Positions 22,480 to 32,225 of a DNA stretch of 64,000 bases are shown piece by piece. The notes under the pieces were generated by a model, which was not told the origin of the DNA, made no database searches, and saw only the letters and a list, made by a program, of their open reading frames with translations. This stretch comes from Acorus gramineus (taxonomy: Eukaryota; Streptophyta; Magnoliopsida; Acorales; Acoraceae), in contig CM060849.1 in assembly GCA_030737835.1 (NCBI GenBank), forward strand, positions 11,551,716-11,615,715, written 5' to 3'. Position 1 is the first letter of the stretch. Each line of letters opens with the position of its first letter. Position numbers and translations under genes: made by a program.

Positions 22480-22875
22480 CCAACTCATAGATGGATTGAA
22501 AAAAAATAGTGAATGTTAATTTCTGGGATAGCATCGTCAACATGGAAATGACATGCGTTGAAGAGATAATGCATAGGCTTTTGTTATTGAAGAGGTGATT
22601 CCAACGTGGATGGGACCAGCGATTTTGGCTTCATGTCCGCATATCATATGAGAACAGAGCTTTTTGGGTAGTCTAAATGATGTTCATACTTGAATTGTAT
22701 GTGCCCAAACTCCTCCTTATGTTGGATGCAGGACGAACGGCTCTTGTACTCAGACTTCCCATGCTCATGTGCTTTGTTTTCTTTTTTGCTTACCTCCTTG
22801 ACTTTATCTATTGGACCTTTGTAACTAATTTTTCAGTTATGAATAATTTTTAGTTTTTTTAAATAAAAAAAAAAA
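22480..22875 (+). mobile_element. Possible retroposon 3' end
   Basis: Less AT-rich text ending in TTTTCAGTTATGAATAATTT and a mixed A/T tail resembles the 3' UTR and tail of plant LINEs. No protein remnant was found in any frame. Confidence 0.3.
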
Positions 22876-23389
22876 TTTCAAAGATAGGTGTGTTTGCCTT
22901 CTGGGGATTAAGTATTTTATGTCTGGTCTGGGATTGGGAGCCAATGAGAGATGGGTGCACAAATCTTGATCTCCCAATTAATGATCAAACTCTGAATTTG
23001 GTGAGAGAGGTCATAGATATTATAGTAAATGAAATGTACATTCTTATGTGCACAACTGACTCCCTGAGGTACATATCGGTTCTACGCTATTATTGCATAA
23101 TCTGGTAGTATAACATGTAGCTCTCTTTTGAGAGCCTCTTGCACCAAAAAAAAGTAAAGGGTACATATTAATCACAAAATAACATAAAATGATACATCCA
23201 TCCTTGTGTGTAGTGTCATCTACACTCCGCACTGTTCAATTTTTTTCTTAAAGTATATACGTTAGTGGTCGAGATGCGATGGGATTCATACCTATGTCAG
23301 AGACAACATGAGCCTTTGTCATCACCATCCCTATTGGCAATATCTATGCCAAATGTGTGAGCATAAGCAGTGGTTACAAAGTATATGTT
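22876..23389. other. Intergenic sequence, unassigned
   Basis: No recognisable gene; the frames at 22890-23108 and 23044-23232 lack domains. Confidence 0.4.
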
Positions 23390-23605
23390 TGAAATGCTTC
23401 ACATAGATGTGGTTGCATACTCGCATGCAGAGTCATGGTATTTGGATTCCCAAAGATGTGATTGCATACGAATTGTTTGGACATATTCTTTGTAAAAATG
23501 TGGTTGCATACAAATTGTTTGTTCAAATTCTTTACAAAGATGTGATCACATAAGATGTGTTCGTATAGAAGTGTTTGAACATTTGCTTCACAAAGATGTG
23601 TTGGA
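23390..23605. repeat. Minisatellite, about 55-bp unit
   Basis: Four imperfect units share AAAGATGTGGTTGCATAC(G/A)AATTGTTT followed by an ACAT(T/A)NCTT-like stretch. Some units read GATGTGATTGCATAC or GATGTGATCACATA. Confidence 0.7.
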
Positions 23606-23779
23606 GAAGATGATATAATCTCATAGACTTTTTACATATCAATTTCTTTGCCATAATTTATTTATGATATATCTTTCCATTGTTCTCTAAGGACATCATT
23701 TCTTTGAATGATTTCTTATGATATGGTAGAACCAATTGTTATGGATGAATGAAGAATGGCTGAATCAAAGTGGGTGCAT

Positions 23780-24650
23780 CAGAGAGGCGGTCATGGAAGT
23801 AGAGGTCGACGGTCAGAGGCGAAGAAGATAATGATCGAGGAGATATGGTAGGAGAATGTTTGGATCAAAAGGGATGGAGGGGAAGAGTTTGGTAGATGTG
23901 AACATACGAGAAAAAGATGGTTTGCAGAACTATTCAACACAAAGAAGATAACGATATATTCAAGACTCGACACAACCACTGTCAGTAGGTGTTACAATTG
24001 GTGGAGGGGTGAGAGTCCAAGCTTCGACATGATTGCGGTAAAGGCTTCAGCAATCTGGAGAGTGTATCCCTCTTAAAGTCAGGTTTTTTTCTATGGCTTA
24101 TATACCAAGAATGCCTTTTAACAAGGGCATTCAGGGCTCGTTGGGCGCCCATCGATGACCACTCATTTGTTCTATGCAGTGCTGGTGAGGAAATTGTTGC
24201 GTACCTAATGGTGGATTGCTTGCTGACGAGGGTGTTATGGAAGCGGCTTAGTTCGACGACGGGGTTTCAAGGTGTCTTTACTGATTTGGAGGGATTGTGG
24301 GATGCGGGTCGTCGTCTGAGAGCGAGAGGGAATAGGAGTGCACAAGCGAAGGTTTCACAGACTCTTGTCCTGACGATTGTTTGGGCTATTTGGCTTACTC
24401 GCAATCATTGTTTGTTTTGTAACAAAATGGTGTACGTAGAGAATGTGTAGAATATGGTAGTGACTTTCATTACTGATTGGGGTACCACGTGTATGAGGGC
24501 ACGTCGGATGTCTTTTATGGGGGGGGGGGGGGGTCTTGTAATCGAGGGGTAATGTCTTTATTTATTTTTGTGCTCGCTTTCGCAGATCTCTTCTCTATCG
24601 ATCTCATATGTTTTTGTTTTTCTGATTTGGGTATGTCTACTTTATTAATA
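23780..24650 (+). mobile_element. 5'-truncated L1-type LINE, 3' end
   Basis: The only coding part left is the zinc-finger-like tail of the LINE reverse transcriptase (24086-24450). The following 3' UTR ends near a TTTATTAATAATATTGAGACC stretch typical of plant LINE 3' ends. 23780-24085 is plausibly earlier LINE sequence but out of frame. A G-run (about 24520-24532) lies in the 3' UTR. Confidence 0.65.
24086..24450 (+). pseudogene. LINE reverse transcriptase C-terminal zf-RVT remnant
   Basis: One plus frame reads GFFLWLIYQECLLTRAFRAR then WAPIDDHSFVLCSAGEEIVA, YLMVDCLLTRVLWKRL, ending QTLVLTIVWAIWLTRNHCLF and CNKMVYVENV. The pattern F-W-(x)n-L-TR...C-LC...E----L---C-----LW and the later WAIW-TRN-- block are hallmarks of the zf-RVT region that closes ORF2 of plant L1 elements. 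The frame is open for about 120 codons but the catalytic domains are absent, so it is a dead fragment. Confidence 0.8.
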
Positions 24651-25205
24651 ATATTGAGACCATGCTTATCATTTCTGAAAACAAAAATGATATATTCGAG
24701 ATTTTATCAAGTCACAGGGTATTTTGTCAGTAAAAGATTGTTTTACCAATTTTATAGGGGTTTATTTGAATATAATTTTAGATAACTTTGTTCATAGAGG
24801 GAATATTAGAACAATTTATCTAGGAACTAAATTAAATCAATTTAGCAAAATTTGTAAGGAATTGTAGATATTTAAAATACGTTCGTGCAAAAGAAAAAAT
24901 AAAAGTAAGTGATGGAAAATAAAAATAAAAAATTTAAACATTTACAAATCTTGTGTCAAACAAGGAAAATAAAAAAAAATTTCATCACTTTTTCTTTTTT
25001 ATTTTGTTTAATTAAGAAATGTGAGAAAAAAAAATTTCCCTTCCTCATAGAGAATTTTCAAAAAAGTGATAAAAAAATTTATCATATGTACAAATACTAA
25101 AAAAATTAGTTAAAAAAATAATATTTTACTTTTCATTATAATTTTTTAAATTCAAATTCTTTTATTTTCTATCATTTCATTTTAAATTTATAAAAAGTTA
25201 TAATA
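24651..25205. other. Very AT-rich spacer before the RNA array
   Basis: A/T homopolymer-rich sequence without gene, repeat boundary or promoter signal. Confidence 0.5.
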
Positions 25206-25515
25206 CTATTGATTGTTTAAGAAAAGAAAAAAAAAGTGGGGCCAGTGCACCACACTACATAGGGTTCCCTGCCCACGTGTAAATCTTTATAGTACAGCAA
25301 AGGACACATCTTTACAATTCTTGGCGAGGCTGTTTTGGGAGGAAAAAAAAAAGGTTCAGGGCAAGAGGCGGGCCCCTACCTCTCTCTCCCGATTCATCTT
25401 TCCCCAAAACCCCTCCCACTTTTGCCTCCCACCCAAGATGAACAATAAAAATAGGCCCTCTTTAATATATATCTAATCTTGTATATGGATCTGTTTTGGA
25501 GGTGAAGCAAAGACA
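25206..25515 (+). promoter_or_regulatory. Upstream region of unit 1 with a G-box
   Basis: CCCACGTGTAA at about 25273-25283 contains the G-box/ABRE core CACGTG; a related GCACACGTGCC lies upstream of unit 3 (about 30017). Both are followed by TTCTTGGCGAGGCTGTTTTG or TTCCTGGCGAGGTTGTTTTG. CTCTTTAATATATATCTAAT at about 25459 may supply a TATA element. Promoter function is inferred from position only. Confidence 0.35.
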
Positions 25516-25583
25516 TGGAGAGAGAGTTGCTGGTTATGAGGGTTGCCCTTCTCTCTCCATCTCCCTATGAAAATATCAGCCCT
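25516..25583 (+). ncRNA. A module 1 (unit 1)
   Basis: GGGTTG at 25540-25545 can pair with CAGCCC at 25577-25582 (one G-U). The loop is CT-rich. This is one of the shortest and best-kept copies. Confidence 0.45.
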
Positions 25584-25650
25584 ACACATATATATATACA
25601 AGGAAAATGTTACACTCAGTCCTTTTTATTCTGTTGTTTATACATGCATC

Positions 25651-25743
25651 CAGTCATGGCATGGCAAAGAAAAAGCTTTGGATGGCTTGATTTTGTTTTG
25701 TTTCAAGGCAACCAGTTTTTCTTTTGCAGCCATTTATTTGGGT
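25651..25743 (+). ncRNA. Truncated B module (hairpin only), unit 1
   Basis: It keeps the hairpin (TCATGGCATGGCAAAG, GGATGGCTTGA, TCAAGGCAACC, TTTTGCAGCCA) but lacks the C box, D box and terminal stem. The inner helix has changed on both sides (GCTTGA with TCAAGGC), so pairing survives. Confidence 0.4.
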
Positions 25744-25756
25744 AAAAAAAAAAAAA

Positions 25757-25838
25757 CAGTAGAGAGAGGATTGAAGGTTTGTGGGTTGCCCTTTCTCCTC
25801 TCCCTCAGCCAATGATCCTCACAAAAAACACAGCCCTT
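25757..25838 (+). ncRNA. A module 2 (unit 1, second type)
   Basis: Reads TTTGTGGGTTGCCCTTTCTC, then CAGCCAATGATCCTCAC, then ACACAGCCC. GGGTTG/CAGCCC pairing kept. The ATG found in other A modules is TTG/GTG here, against a start-codon role. Confidence 0.45.
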
Positions 25839-25954
25839 CCTTATGAAAAGAAAGAAGCGCTGATACACTCAGTCATTCCGTTTTGTATATTGAGGTGTAG
25901 CTCTTTTGCTCTCTCTCTCTCTCTCTCTCTCTCTCATACATACACACACATATT

Positions 25955-26159
25955 GAGGCAGTGATGATTATTAAGTTATGGTTGGTTTTTGAAACCGATC
26001 TCATACAGAGAAAGTGATTCCCTCACTGAATCCATTCATGGCGGGGCAAAATTAAAGCTTTGGATGGCCTGATTTTCATTTCAGGCAACCGGTTTCTTTT
26101 GTTTTTGCAGCCACTGATTTGGGTTGAAATCTGACTGAGAAAAGGCGAATCTGAGCCTC
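25955..26159 (+). ncRNA. B module 1: C/D-box snoRNA-like RNA, 205 nt
   Basis: Starts GAGGC-A-GTGATGA (5-bp stem half plus C box) and ends CTGA-GCCTC (D box plus other stem half). The body has a hairpin with three stacked helices: ATGGC/GCCA, GCAAA/TTTGC, and GCCTGA/TCAGGC closing a TTTTCATT loop. A second CTGA (GACTGAGAAAA) precedes the D box. C/D snoRNAs are usually 70-150 nt, so this is long. rRNA targets cannot be judged by eye. A CT microsatellite lies just upstream. Confidence 0.55.
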
Positions 26160-26640
26160 CTTTTTTTTTGCTATAAAATTTTTATGTACTCATTTGGATT
26201 TTGGATATTATAAAGTTTTTGGGTTTTAAATAATCTCTTTCATCTCATTGAGAAGTAAATGCAGTCTTTAAGGTGTTTGTTTTATTGCGTCTGTGAGAGT
26301 AGAAGTAATGAATTTGAGTAACTGCAAATGGAAGAATCACTCTGTATTTTGAATCTCATGACATTGTATGTGCTATCTGAGTTCAGTCCCTTGGAAGCTG
26401 AGTTTGTTCCATAGGTGATATTGTTTTGAGTTTCATTGTCGGAGAAACTGAGTTCAGTCCCTTTGGAAGCATTCTTTTGAGAACTCACCCACATGTTCCT
26501 CTCATTACATGAGTTGTTCATGTGAGGACTGCAATGCTGAAAACCATTGCAACGCTGAAAACCATTATGCAAACTCCAAAACAAATGTGAATCTTGGACA
26601 AGCATTTCAATTGAATGGCAGAACCAGTTTCAGGCATTGC
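26160..26640 (+). repeat. C tail of unit 1
   Basis: Contains GCAGTCTTTAAGGTGTTTG, TTTTATTGCGTCTGTGAGAG and, further on, GAATCTCATGACATTGTATG and GTGAATCTTGGACAAGCA, which recur after other B modules or near 34030. GAGTTCAGTCCCTT(T)GGAAGC occurs twice (about 26380 and 26450). The minus-strand frames here show no domain. Confidence 0.5.
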
Positions 26641-26809
26641 TACATAAATTGCAGAACTTAAAATTGCCAATCCATGTAGTGTGTTCATGGATTCCATTGA
26701 TTTAATGTATATCAAAATACTTGGTTTGGTAAAATTGGTTCAGAATTTTTCTTTATGCAATAATCTATTTCAGATAGATTTATGTGAGAACTAGGAACAG
26801 AGGGAATTT

Positions 26810-27150
26810 TGCATGGATCACACACAAATGAAGTATTTTAAACATCTTGTTTTTCTAGGGGACTTGGTTAACAGGATATTTCTTCATAGGAAAAAGATGC
26901 ACACAGCCCTAACTGCATTTCGTTGTTTTTCTTTTGTTTTTTTTTTAAATCACATTCACCCTTTGAAGTATATATTGAGATATATTAGTGTATTTTTTTT
27001 ATAGTAAAAAAATAAAAAATAAATTGAGTTATTTATTATGATAGGATTCATATACTATGATAATGTAGTATATACTATGTTATTATTGTGTATGAAGCTA
27101 TAAAACGGGCCGTAAAAAAATCTATGTGTATCAGTGCTATTATTCATAAA
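26810..27150. other. AT-rich spacer between units 1 and 2
   Basis: Nothing recognised; contains A/T runs and TATATTGAGATATATTAG-like sequence also seen near 42690. Confidence 0.4.
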
Positions 27151-27154
27151 CAGC

Positions 27155-27345
27155 TCAGTTTTTTTTTTTTTTTTTTTTCTTGGTAAACAAGGCCCACAAG
27201 AGCAAGTACACACAGGGAATAAGGCCTATAATCCAATTAAAACTTTTCATAAGAGGGATATACGTACTGGGATCAAACCTGGGTTGTCCACTAGAGACGT
27301 GTGGATCTCCAGTGGACGAGCCAGGTTTTGACAAGGTAATTGAGT
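27155..27345 (-). mobile_element. Probable retroposon (SINE-like) within the array
   Basis: The minus strand carries a B-box-like GGTTTGATCCCAGTACG and ends in an A-run of more than 20 (27161-27179), with TAGTGGACAACCCAGG upstream of the box. No target duplication was confirmed. It is inserted between units 1 and 2. Confidence 0.5.
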
Positions 27346-27480
27346 GACAATGACCTTCCTGAACATAAACAGCCCAGCTAGGCGAGGGGAGGGGATGCGC
27401 ATAAACAATGACCTTGCTAGGCGAGGGGATGTGCATAAACAGCCCAGCTAATTGAGTGACAATGACCTTCCTGAACATGG
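27338..27480. repeat. Short interleaved direct repeats
   Basis: AATTGAGTGACAATGACCTT (with CCTGAACAT) occurs twice and GCTAGGCGAGGGGA with GCATAAACA occurs twice within 140 bp, a local serial duplication. Confidence 0.7.
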
Positions 27481-28023
27481 AGTATGCAAGGCTACGTTTC
27501 ACATTGTTCGATGTGTTATGTAATGGCAACCGGGGAATGGATGTTTCACAAGCTAAGCTATATTTTTCAATGGGTTGATAAACCCAGTCTCTTTTATAGT
27601 ACAAAAGCAGTATCTCAATCAATTATATGCTTTACTACTGGAATATATATTGTCCTAGTATCTTATATACTCTACTCAATATAGTTTATGTTTGAAATTT
27701 TCATTATTATAAGTAAATGAAAATATGTATTGAATTATTTAGATATATATTTTATTTTTTTATTATAGTATGTACTTTGTTAGATGAATATATAATTAAA
27801 AAACAATGTTTTAAAAATCCCACTTAGGTCCCGATTAATCCCTCGCTTAGGTTTAGGTGGTCCGAGCCCTCTCCGCAGATAAGCACCCTTCCTTTCCCAA
27901 TCTATCATCCCCAGAACCCCTAATCCCCCGTTTGCCTCCCAAGACAAACAATAAAAATAAGCCATTTCAACATCTATCTAACCTTATAGATCTATCTGTC
28001 TTGGGGATGAAGCAAAGACCATG

Positions 28024-28119
28024 AAGAGAGAGTTGCTGGTTATGAGGGTTGCCCTTCTCTCTCTCTCCATCCTCACTTTTCCACTGCTTTTTGTCCCCCC
28101 AAAGGAAACTCTCAGCCCT
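28024..28119 (+). ncRNA. A module 3 (unit 2)
   Basis: GGTTATGAGGGTTGCCCTTC pairs through GGGTTG with CAGCCC at 28113-28118. The loop is longer than in A1 and CT-rich. The upstream 140 bp are a direct duplicate of those before A1. Confidence 0.45.
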
Positions 28120-28198
28120 GTATATATATATGCGTGTGTGTGTGTGTGTAAGGAAAATGTTATATTCAGCCCCCGTTTTTGTGTTGTTTATACATATA

Positions 28199-28245
28199 TC
28201 CAATCATGGAAGGCAACCACTTTTTCTTTTTGCAGCTATTTGTGT
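28199..28245 (+). ncRNA. Truncated B hairpin remnant, unit 2
   Basis: Only AATCATGGAAGGCAACCACT and TTTTTGCAGCTATTTG remain; the central half of the hairpin has been lost. Probably non-functional. Confidence 0.35.
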
Positions 28246-28246
28246 G

Positions 28247-28368
28247 GTGGTGAGGCTGATTTTGGGGGAAAAAACAGTAGAGAGAGGATTGCAGGTTTGT
28301 GGGTTGCCCTTTCCCTTCTCTCTCTCTCTCTCTCAGCCAATGATCCTCACAAAAATCCACAGCCCTTC
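28247..28368 (+). ncRNA. A module 4 with leader (unit 2)
   Basis: The leader GGTGAGGCTGATTTTGGGGG can pair with the downstream CAGCCAATGATCCTCAC (GTGAGG/CCTCAC), outside the GGGTTG/CAGCCC helix. A CT repeat has grown in the loop. Confidence 0.45.
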
Positions 28369-28498
28369 CTTATGAAAAGAAAGAGCGCTGTTACACTCAG
28401 TTCATTCCCATTTTTGCTTATGGAGGTCTCGCTCTCTCTCTCTCTCTCTCTCTTTCTATCTATCTATCCATCTATTTTTCTGTCACATTATCCATATT

Positions 28499-28700
28499 GA
28501 GGCAGTGATGATTCTGATTGGGTTTTGGAAGATACAGACACTTTGGTGATTCCCGCACTTATTAGTCCATTCATGGCGGGGCAAAAAAGGATTTGGATGG
28601 CCTGATTTTCTTTTCAGGCAACCGATTTTGTTTTGCAGCCATTAATTTGGGTATTGGTGTGGGTTGGAAATCTGACTGAGAAAAGGCGAATCTGAGCCTC
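28499..28700 (+). ncRNA. B module 2: C/D-box snoRNA-like RNA, 202 nt
   Basis: GAGGCAGTGATGATTCTG to AATCTGAGCCTC. The hairpin is fully kept: CATGGCGGGGCAAAA, GGATGGCCTGATTTTC, TTCAGGCAACCG, TTTTGCAGCCA. Differs from B1 mainly in the segment between C box and hairpin. Confidence 0.55.
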
Positions 28701-28779
28701 CCCTTTCACAGTTTGACCTTATCAAGGGTTATAGCATCCTCTCTCCTTTTCATTCGTTCTTTTTTTTTTTTTTTTTTAT

Positions 28780-28945
28780 TCTTCTGTAATAGTTATATTG
28801 TATACTCATTTGGATTTAGGATGTTATAATTATTTTGAGTTTTTATTCTTTCTTTCAGTTCTTTGATTCTCATTGAGAACAAATGATGTTTCTAAGATGT
28901 TTGATTTACTGCGTCTATGAGAGAAGTTAAAATTTTATCTGGAAT
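28780..28945 (+). repeat. C tail of unit 2
   Basis: TGTAATAGTTATATTG, TCATTTGGATTTAGG, TTCTAAGATGTTTGATTTAC and GCGTCTATGAGAGAAG align in order with the other C tails. CTTAAGATCTCATGAGATTG follows at about 29022. Confidence 0.55.
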
Positions 28946-29239
28946 GTTCTCTGTGTTCTTGAACAGAATGAGAATGAACACCCTGAATCTGGCTTTGCCA
29001 GTGAGGATTGTTTGTGCCCTTTCTTAAGATCTCATGAGATTGTGTGGATGGTGTGAAACTTTGAATTGCATAACCACAAACCCAGGTTTCATGAAACCGT
29101 GATACATATCATGTAGTGTTGTATCAAGAACATAAATGTGGGAGACGTTTCGACCGTATATGTGGGATTGGTGATGCTCTATAGCTAAGGTGACGGATAT
29201 CCAATTCCACAATGGGAGTTTGTATAGTGAGGGGTGATC

Positions 29240-29985
29240 GGGTGTATGTGTCTTCCATTAGTTGGATGTCTCTTCTAATTCAGAGGTTTGGCGATGAGAG
29301 CCGTTCTGATTAGAACTGTATTTCTAACCTTTCTTTGCTTGTGTTTTGTGTTATATTCTTCTTTCTTTTAGAATTTGTAATAAAATTGGAAAGTAGACAT
29401 TTAATTATTTTTTTTTCCACTGATTTAATATAAATGTGAAAGTTTAATACAAAGAAGCTATCAAATCAAATGCTCCACAAATCCGCAGTCCCAGATACCA
29501 TTGTTATTTGACTTATTTGAACATTTGCTTTGTTTTTTTACTATTTGGTCAATGATGTAAGCTATTCTGATACAGGTAATTATTTTAGTATCGATAAGAA
29601 ATAAATTATTTTTTGTTTCGCTGTATATTTAATTATTTTTGTTGGATAACATAATGATAAAAATTTTAGTCCTTTGACATGGGTAAGAATTTAATAAAAA
29701 AAAATAAAAAAAAATTATAAAAATATAAAAAAAATGATTTGATAGATGAAATTTTTCATTAAAACGTGATGAAATATGGGTTTACATGCAATCTCTTAAA
29801 CTAGTATAATTAATTAGGTGGATAACACAATTCGAGGATATCTAAAATACCAGTATCAATTTAGTTTTATCTATTTTAATATATATCTATACAGACATGT
29901 TTTTATATTATTTTATTCGTATCTGTTCTTCCTCTCTTCTACATGCTGAACAGTTGCGAAAGAAATGGCAGAGATATAACAACTC
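29240..29985. other. Spacer between units 2 and 3
   Basis: AT-rich with no gene, repeat or motif recognised. Confidence 0.45.
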
Positions 29986-30172
29986 CAACCTTGTTTTATT
30001 TTCTCCTTGCAAGCAGCACACGTGCCAAATTTCACATATATGAAAATTAATAAAAAAAATTCCTGGCGAGGTTGTTTTGGGAAAAACACAACCAGACAGA
30101 CCTCTCCCCAGGGCCCAATTCATCTATCCCCAAACCACAACATGTGAACTGTGGAGGGGAAAAAAATGGAGA

Positions 30173-30258
30173 TTGGAGAGGGGGTTTAGCTGGTTATGAG
30201 GGTTGCCCTTCTCCTTCTTCATCTCCCTTCTCCTCTGCCCTACAAAAATAACAGCCCT
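30173..30258 (+). ncRNA. A module 5 (unit 3)
   Basis: GGGGTTTAGCTGGTTATGAG variant, shared exactly with A12. GGGTTG pairs with CAGCCC in AACAGCCCTATT. A purine run before and CCCTTCTCC after the helix are also complementary (GGAGAGGG with CCCTTCTCC). Confidence 0.45.
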
Positions 30259-30343
30259 ATTGCATGTGAACTTGAATTAATCCATCCACCCAAAGAAAGA
30301 AAGAAAAAAAAAAACATTTTCTCAACCAATTTTTCTGAAGGTA

Positions 30344-30409
30344 AAGAGAGGGGTTGCTGGTTATGAGGGTTGCCCTTTCTCCTCTCTTCCCTATAAAAAT
30401 CACAGCCCC
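30344..30409 (+). ncRNA. A module 6 (unit 3)
   Basis: Compact copy: GGTTGCTGGTTATGAGGG, CCCTTTCTCCTCTC, then TCACAGCCCC. Helix kept. Confidence 0.45.
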
Positions 30410-30490
30410 TCAAAACACTTCTGCAGAAATAACTGCAGAAGGGTCTGAAGTGTAACAGCGCTCTTTTTAACATTTATCTAATATTGCTTG

Positions 30491-30578
30491 TGTGGCTGTT
30501 CTCAGATGAAGGGATGCAGGTATGAGGGTTGCCATTCTCCTTCTTTCATTTCCTCTACCTATGGAAAATAACAGCCCT
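30491..30578 (+). ncRNA. A module 7 (unit 3)
   Basis: Leader GTGGCTGTTCTCAGATGAAG, then GCAGGTATGAGGGTTGCCAT and AACAGCCCTAT. The third successive A copy in this unit, showing that A modules also multiply alone. Confidence 0.45.
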
Positions 30579-30648
30579 ATACATATATGTATATTGATAT
30601 ACATGGGAAAATGTTATGCACTGTCCTTTTTATGTGTGTGTGTGTGTA

Positions 30649-30730
30649 TTCATTCATGCCAGGGCAAAAGCTTTGGATGGTCTGATTTTTTTGTTTCAGA
30701 CAACCAGTTTTTTGCAGCCATTTATTTTTG
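30649..30730 (+). ncRNA. Truncated B hairpin with a compensatory change, unit 3
   Basis: The inner helix reads GTCTGA/TCAGAC where most copies have GCCTGA/TCAGGC: a C-G pair has become U-A by changes on both sides. The outer parts (CATGCCAGGGCAAAAG, TTTTGCAGCCA) remain. No C or D box. Confidence 0.45.
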
Positions 30731-30734
30731 TTGT

Positions 30735-30873
30735 GATGCTGATTTGGGGGAAAATGTAGAGGGGTTTGCTGGTGTGAGGGTTGCCCTTTCTCTCTCTTGT
30801 CTTTTTTTTTTCTTCCTCAGCTGATGATCCTCACATCTTTTAGTCTCCCAAGATGCGAAAAAAAAGGCAGCCC
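30735..30873 (+). ncRNA. A module 8 (unit 3)
   Basis: GATGCTGATTTGGGGGAAAA leader, GGTGTGAGGGTTGCCC, CAGCTGATGATCCTCAC, then GGCAGCCC. Main helix kept; the leader helix is weakened. Confidence 0.4.
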
Positions 30874-31100
30874 TTCATAAAGATCATGGTTATGATGCGC
30901 ACAGTTACCCTTTCAGGTTGCATATTTAGGTCTCTCTCTCTCTCTCTCTCTCTCTCATATTATGTTCTGTTTGAGCAGATCTGTTACAGAAACACTGTTA
31001 TTCCCTCTCAGCTTATAGTGATGATACAAACACCCGGGGAACATGGTTGCATATTGAGGTGTACCTCTTTTGCTTTCTCTCTCACACATTCATACATTTT

Positions 31101-31337
31101 GAGGCAGTGATGATCTTGTTATGTTATGGTTGGTTCTTGAAACTGATCTGTTACAGATACCATGTTGTTCTCCCCCCTGCATCCATTCATGGCTGGGCAA
31201 AAAAAACAAAAAAAAACTTTGGATTGCCTGATTTTTTTTAATTCGGGAAACTGGTTTTTTTTTTTTTTTTTTGCTGCTACTGAATTGGGTATTGGTTTGG
31301 GTTGAAAGATGTCTGAGAAAAGGCAAATCTGAGCCTC
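31101..31337 (+). ncRNA. B module 3: C/D-box snoRNA-like RNA, 237 nt, partly degenerate
   Basis: C box, D box and GAGGC/GCCTC stem are intact, but the hairpin is eroded: a 19-T run, TTGCCTGA with TTCGGGAAAC, and GCTGCTACTGA for GCAGCCACTGA. The longest copy because of A and T run growth. Confidence 0.5.
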
Positions 31338-31379
31338 TCTTATTCTTTTACTCCCCTTTCACAGATCCCTTCCATCATG

Positions 31380-31486
31380 ATTTGGGGGAAAACAAGATAC
31401 AAAACACTAAATTTGTGCTTTAGGGGATTGCTGGTTTGAGGATTGCCCATTCCTCTCTCTGTCTTTATATTTACCACCTCAGCCCT
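31380..31486 (+). ncRNA. A module 9 (unit 4)
   Basis: GGTTTGAGGATTGCCCATTC with CTCAGCCC: the helix has one A-C mismatch (GGATTG), so this is one of the weaker copies. Confidence 0.4.
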
Positions 31487-31514
31487 TCATAAAGTCATGG
31501 AAAATGATGTACTA

Positions 31515-31651
31515 AGGCTGCGTTTGGTTGCACGATTGCAAAACTGATTTTAGGAGATTTTGGCCCCCATTTTTCTGTTTGGAAGCGGGTTTGGGAAAAA
31601 TAGCTTCTTGCAAACCCAAAAGCTACCTAAACCCGTTTTCAAACAGAGCCT
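31515..31651. mobile_element. MITE inserted inside unit 4
   Basis: 137 bp with inverted ends AGGCTGCGTTTGGTTG and (reversed) AGGCTCTGTTTGAAAACG and a 3-bp duplication CTA at 31512 and 31652. It separates A9 from B4 and dates after unit duplication. Confidence 0.75.
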
Positions 31652-31741
31652 CTACAACCTCAGTTGCATATTGAGTGTAGCTCTTTTGCTCGGGAACGGT
31701 TACTTCCACCCCATAAAATATTAAGCCCTACCCAATATATT

Positions 31742-31946
31742 GAGGCAGTGATGATTTTATTATGTTGTAGTTGGTTTTTGATGATATAATACAGAAACCA
31801 TGTTATTCCCTACGGCATCTGTTCATGGTGGGGCAAGAAAGCTGTGGATGGTCTTAGGCAACCGGTTTCTTGCAGCCATTTATATGGATGTGGTTGGGTT
31901 ATTAAATTGAGTAGATATTGTCTGAGGAAAGGCGAATCTGAGCCTC
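31742..31946 (+). ncRNA. B module 4: C/D-box snoRNA-like RNA, 205 nt
   Basis: Ends intact (GAGGCAGTGATGAT, AATCTGAGCCTC). The middle helix is GCAAGAAA/TTTCTTGC, eight pairs, where B1 has GCAAA/TTTGC, so an A-U pair has become G-C. The outer helix uses a G-U pair (TGGT/GCCA). The inner helix is shortened (TCTTAGG). Confidence 0.5.
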
Positions 31947-32079
31947 TGTTTTTTTTTTACTCTCCCTTTTCACTCTATCAATTGTGGTTATTTTTTTTAA
32001 ATATAAGTTCAGGTTTTAATTAGGCCTTGTTGAAAACCCAGTTATTCAGATTAATGTTTGCTACAATTTTTTTTTTTAT

Positions 32080-32225
32080 AGTTTTATGTATTGAGTTAAA
32101 TATTATGATTATTCGTGGCTTTTAATCTTAATGATTCTTATTGAAAAGCATATGCAGTCCTTTAAGGTGTTTCTTTTATTGCTTCTTGGAGAAGAGCACC
32201 TAACTTCACTTATGCAAGATGCAAG
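32080..32225 (+). repeat. C tail of unit 4
   Basis: CAGTCCTTTAAGGTGTTTC, TTTTATTGCTTCTTGGAG and AAGAGCACCTAACTTCAC match the family order. Confidence 0.5.
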
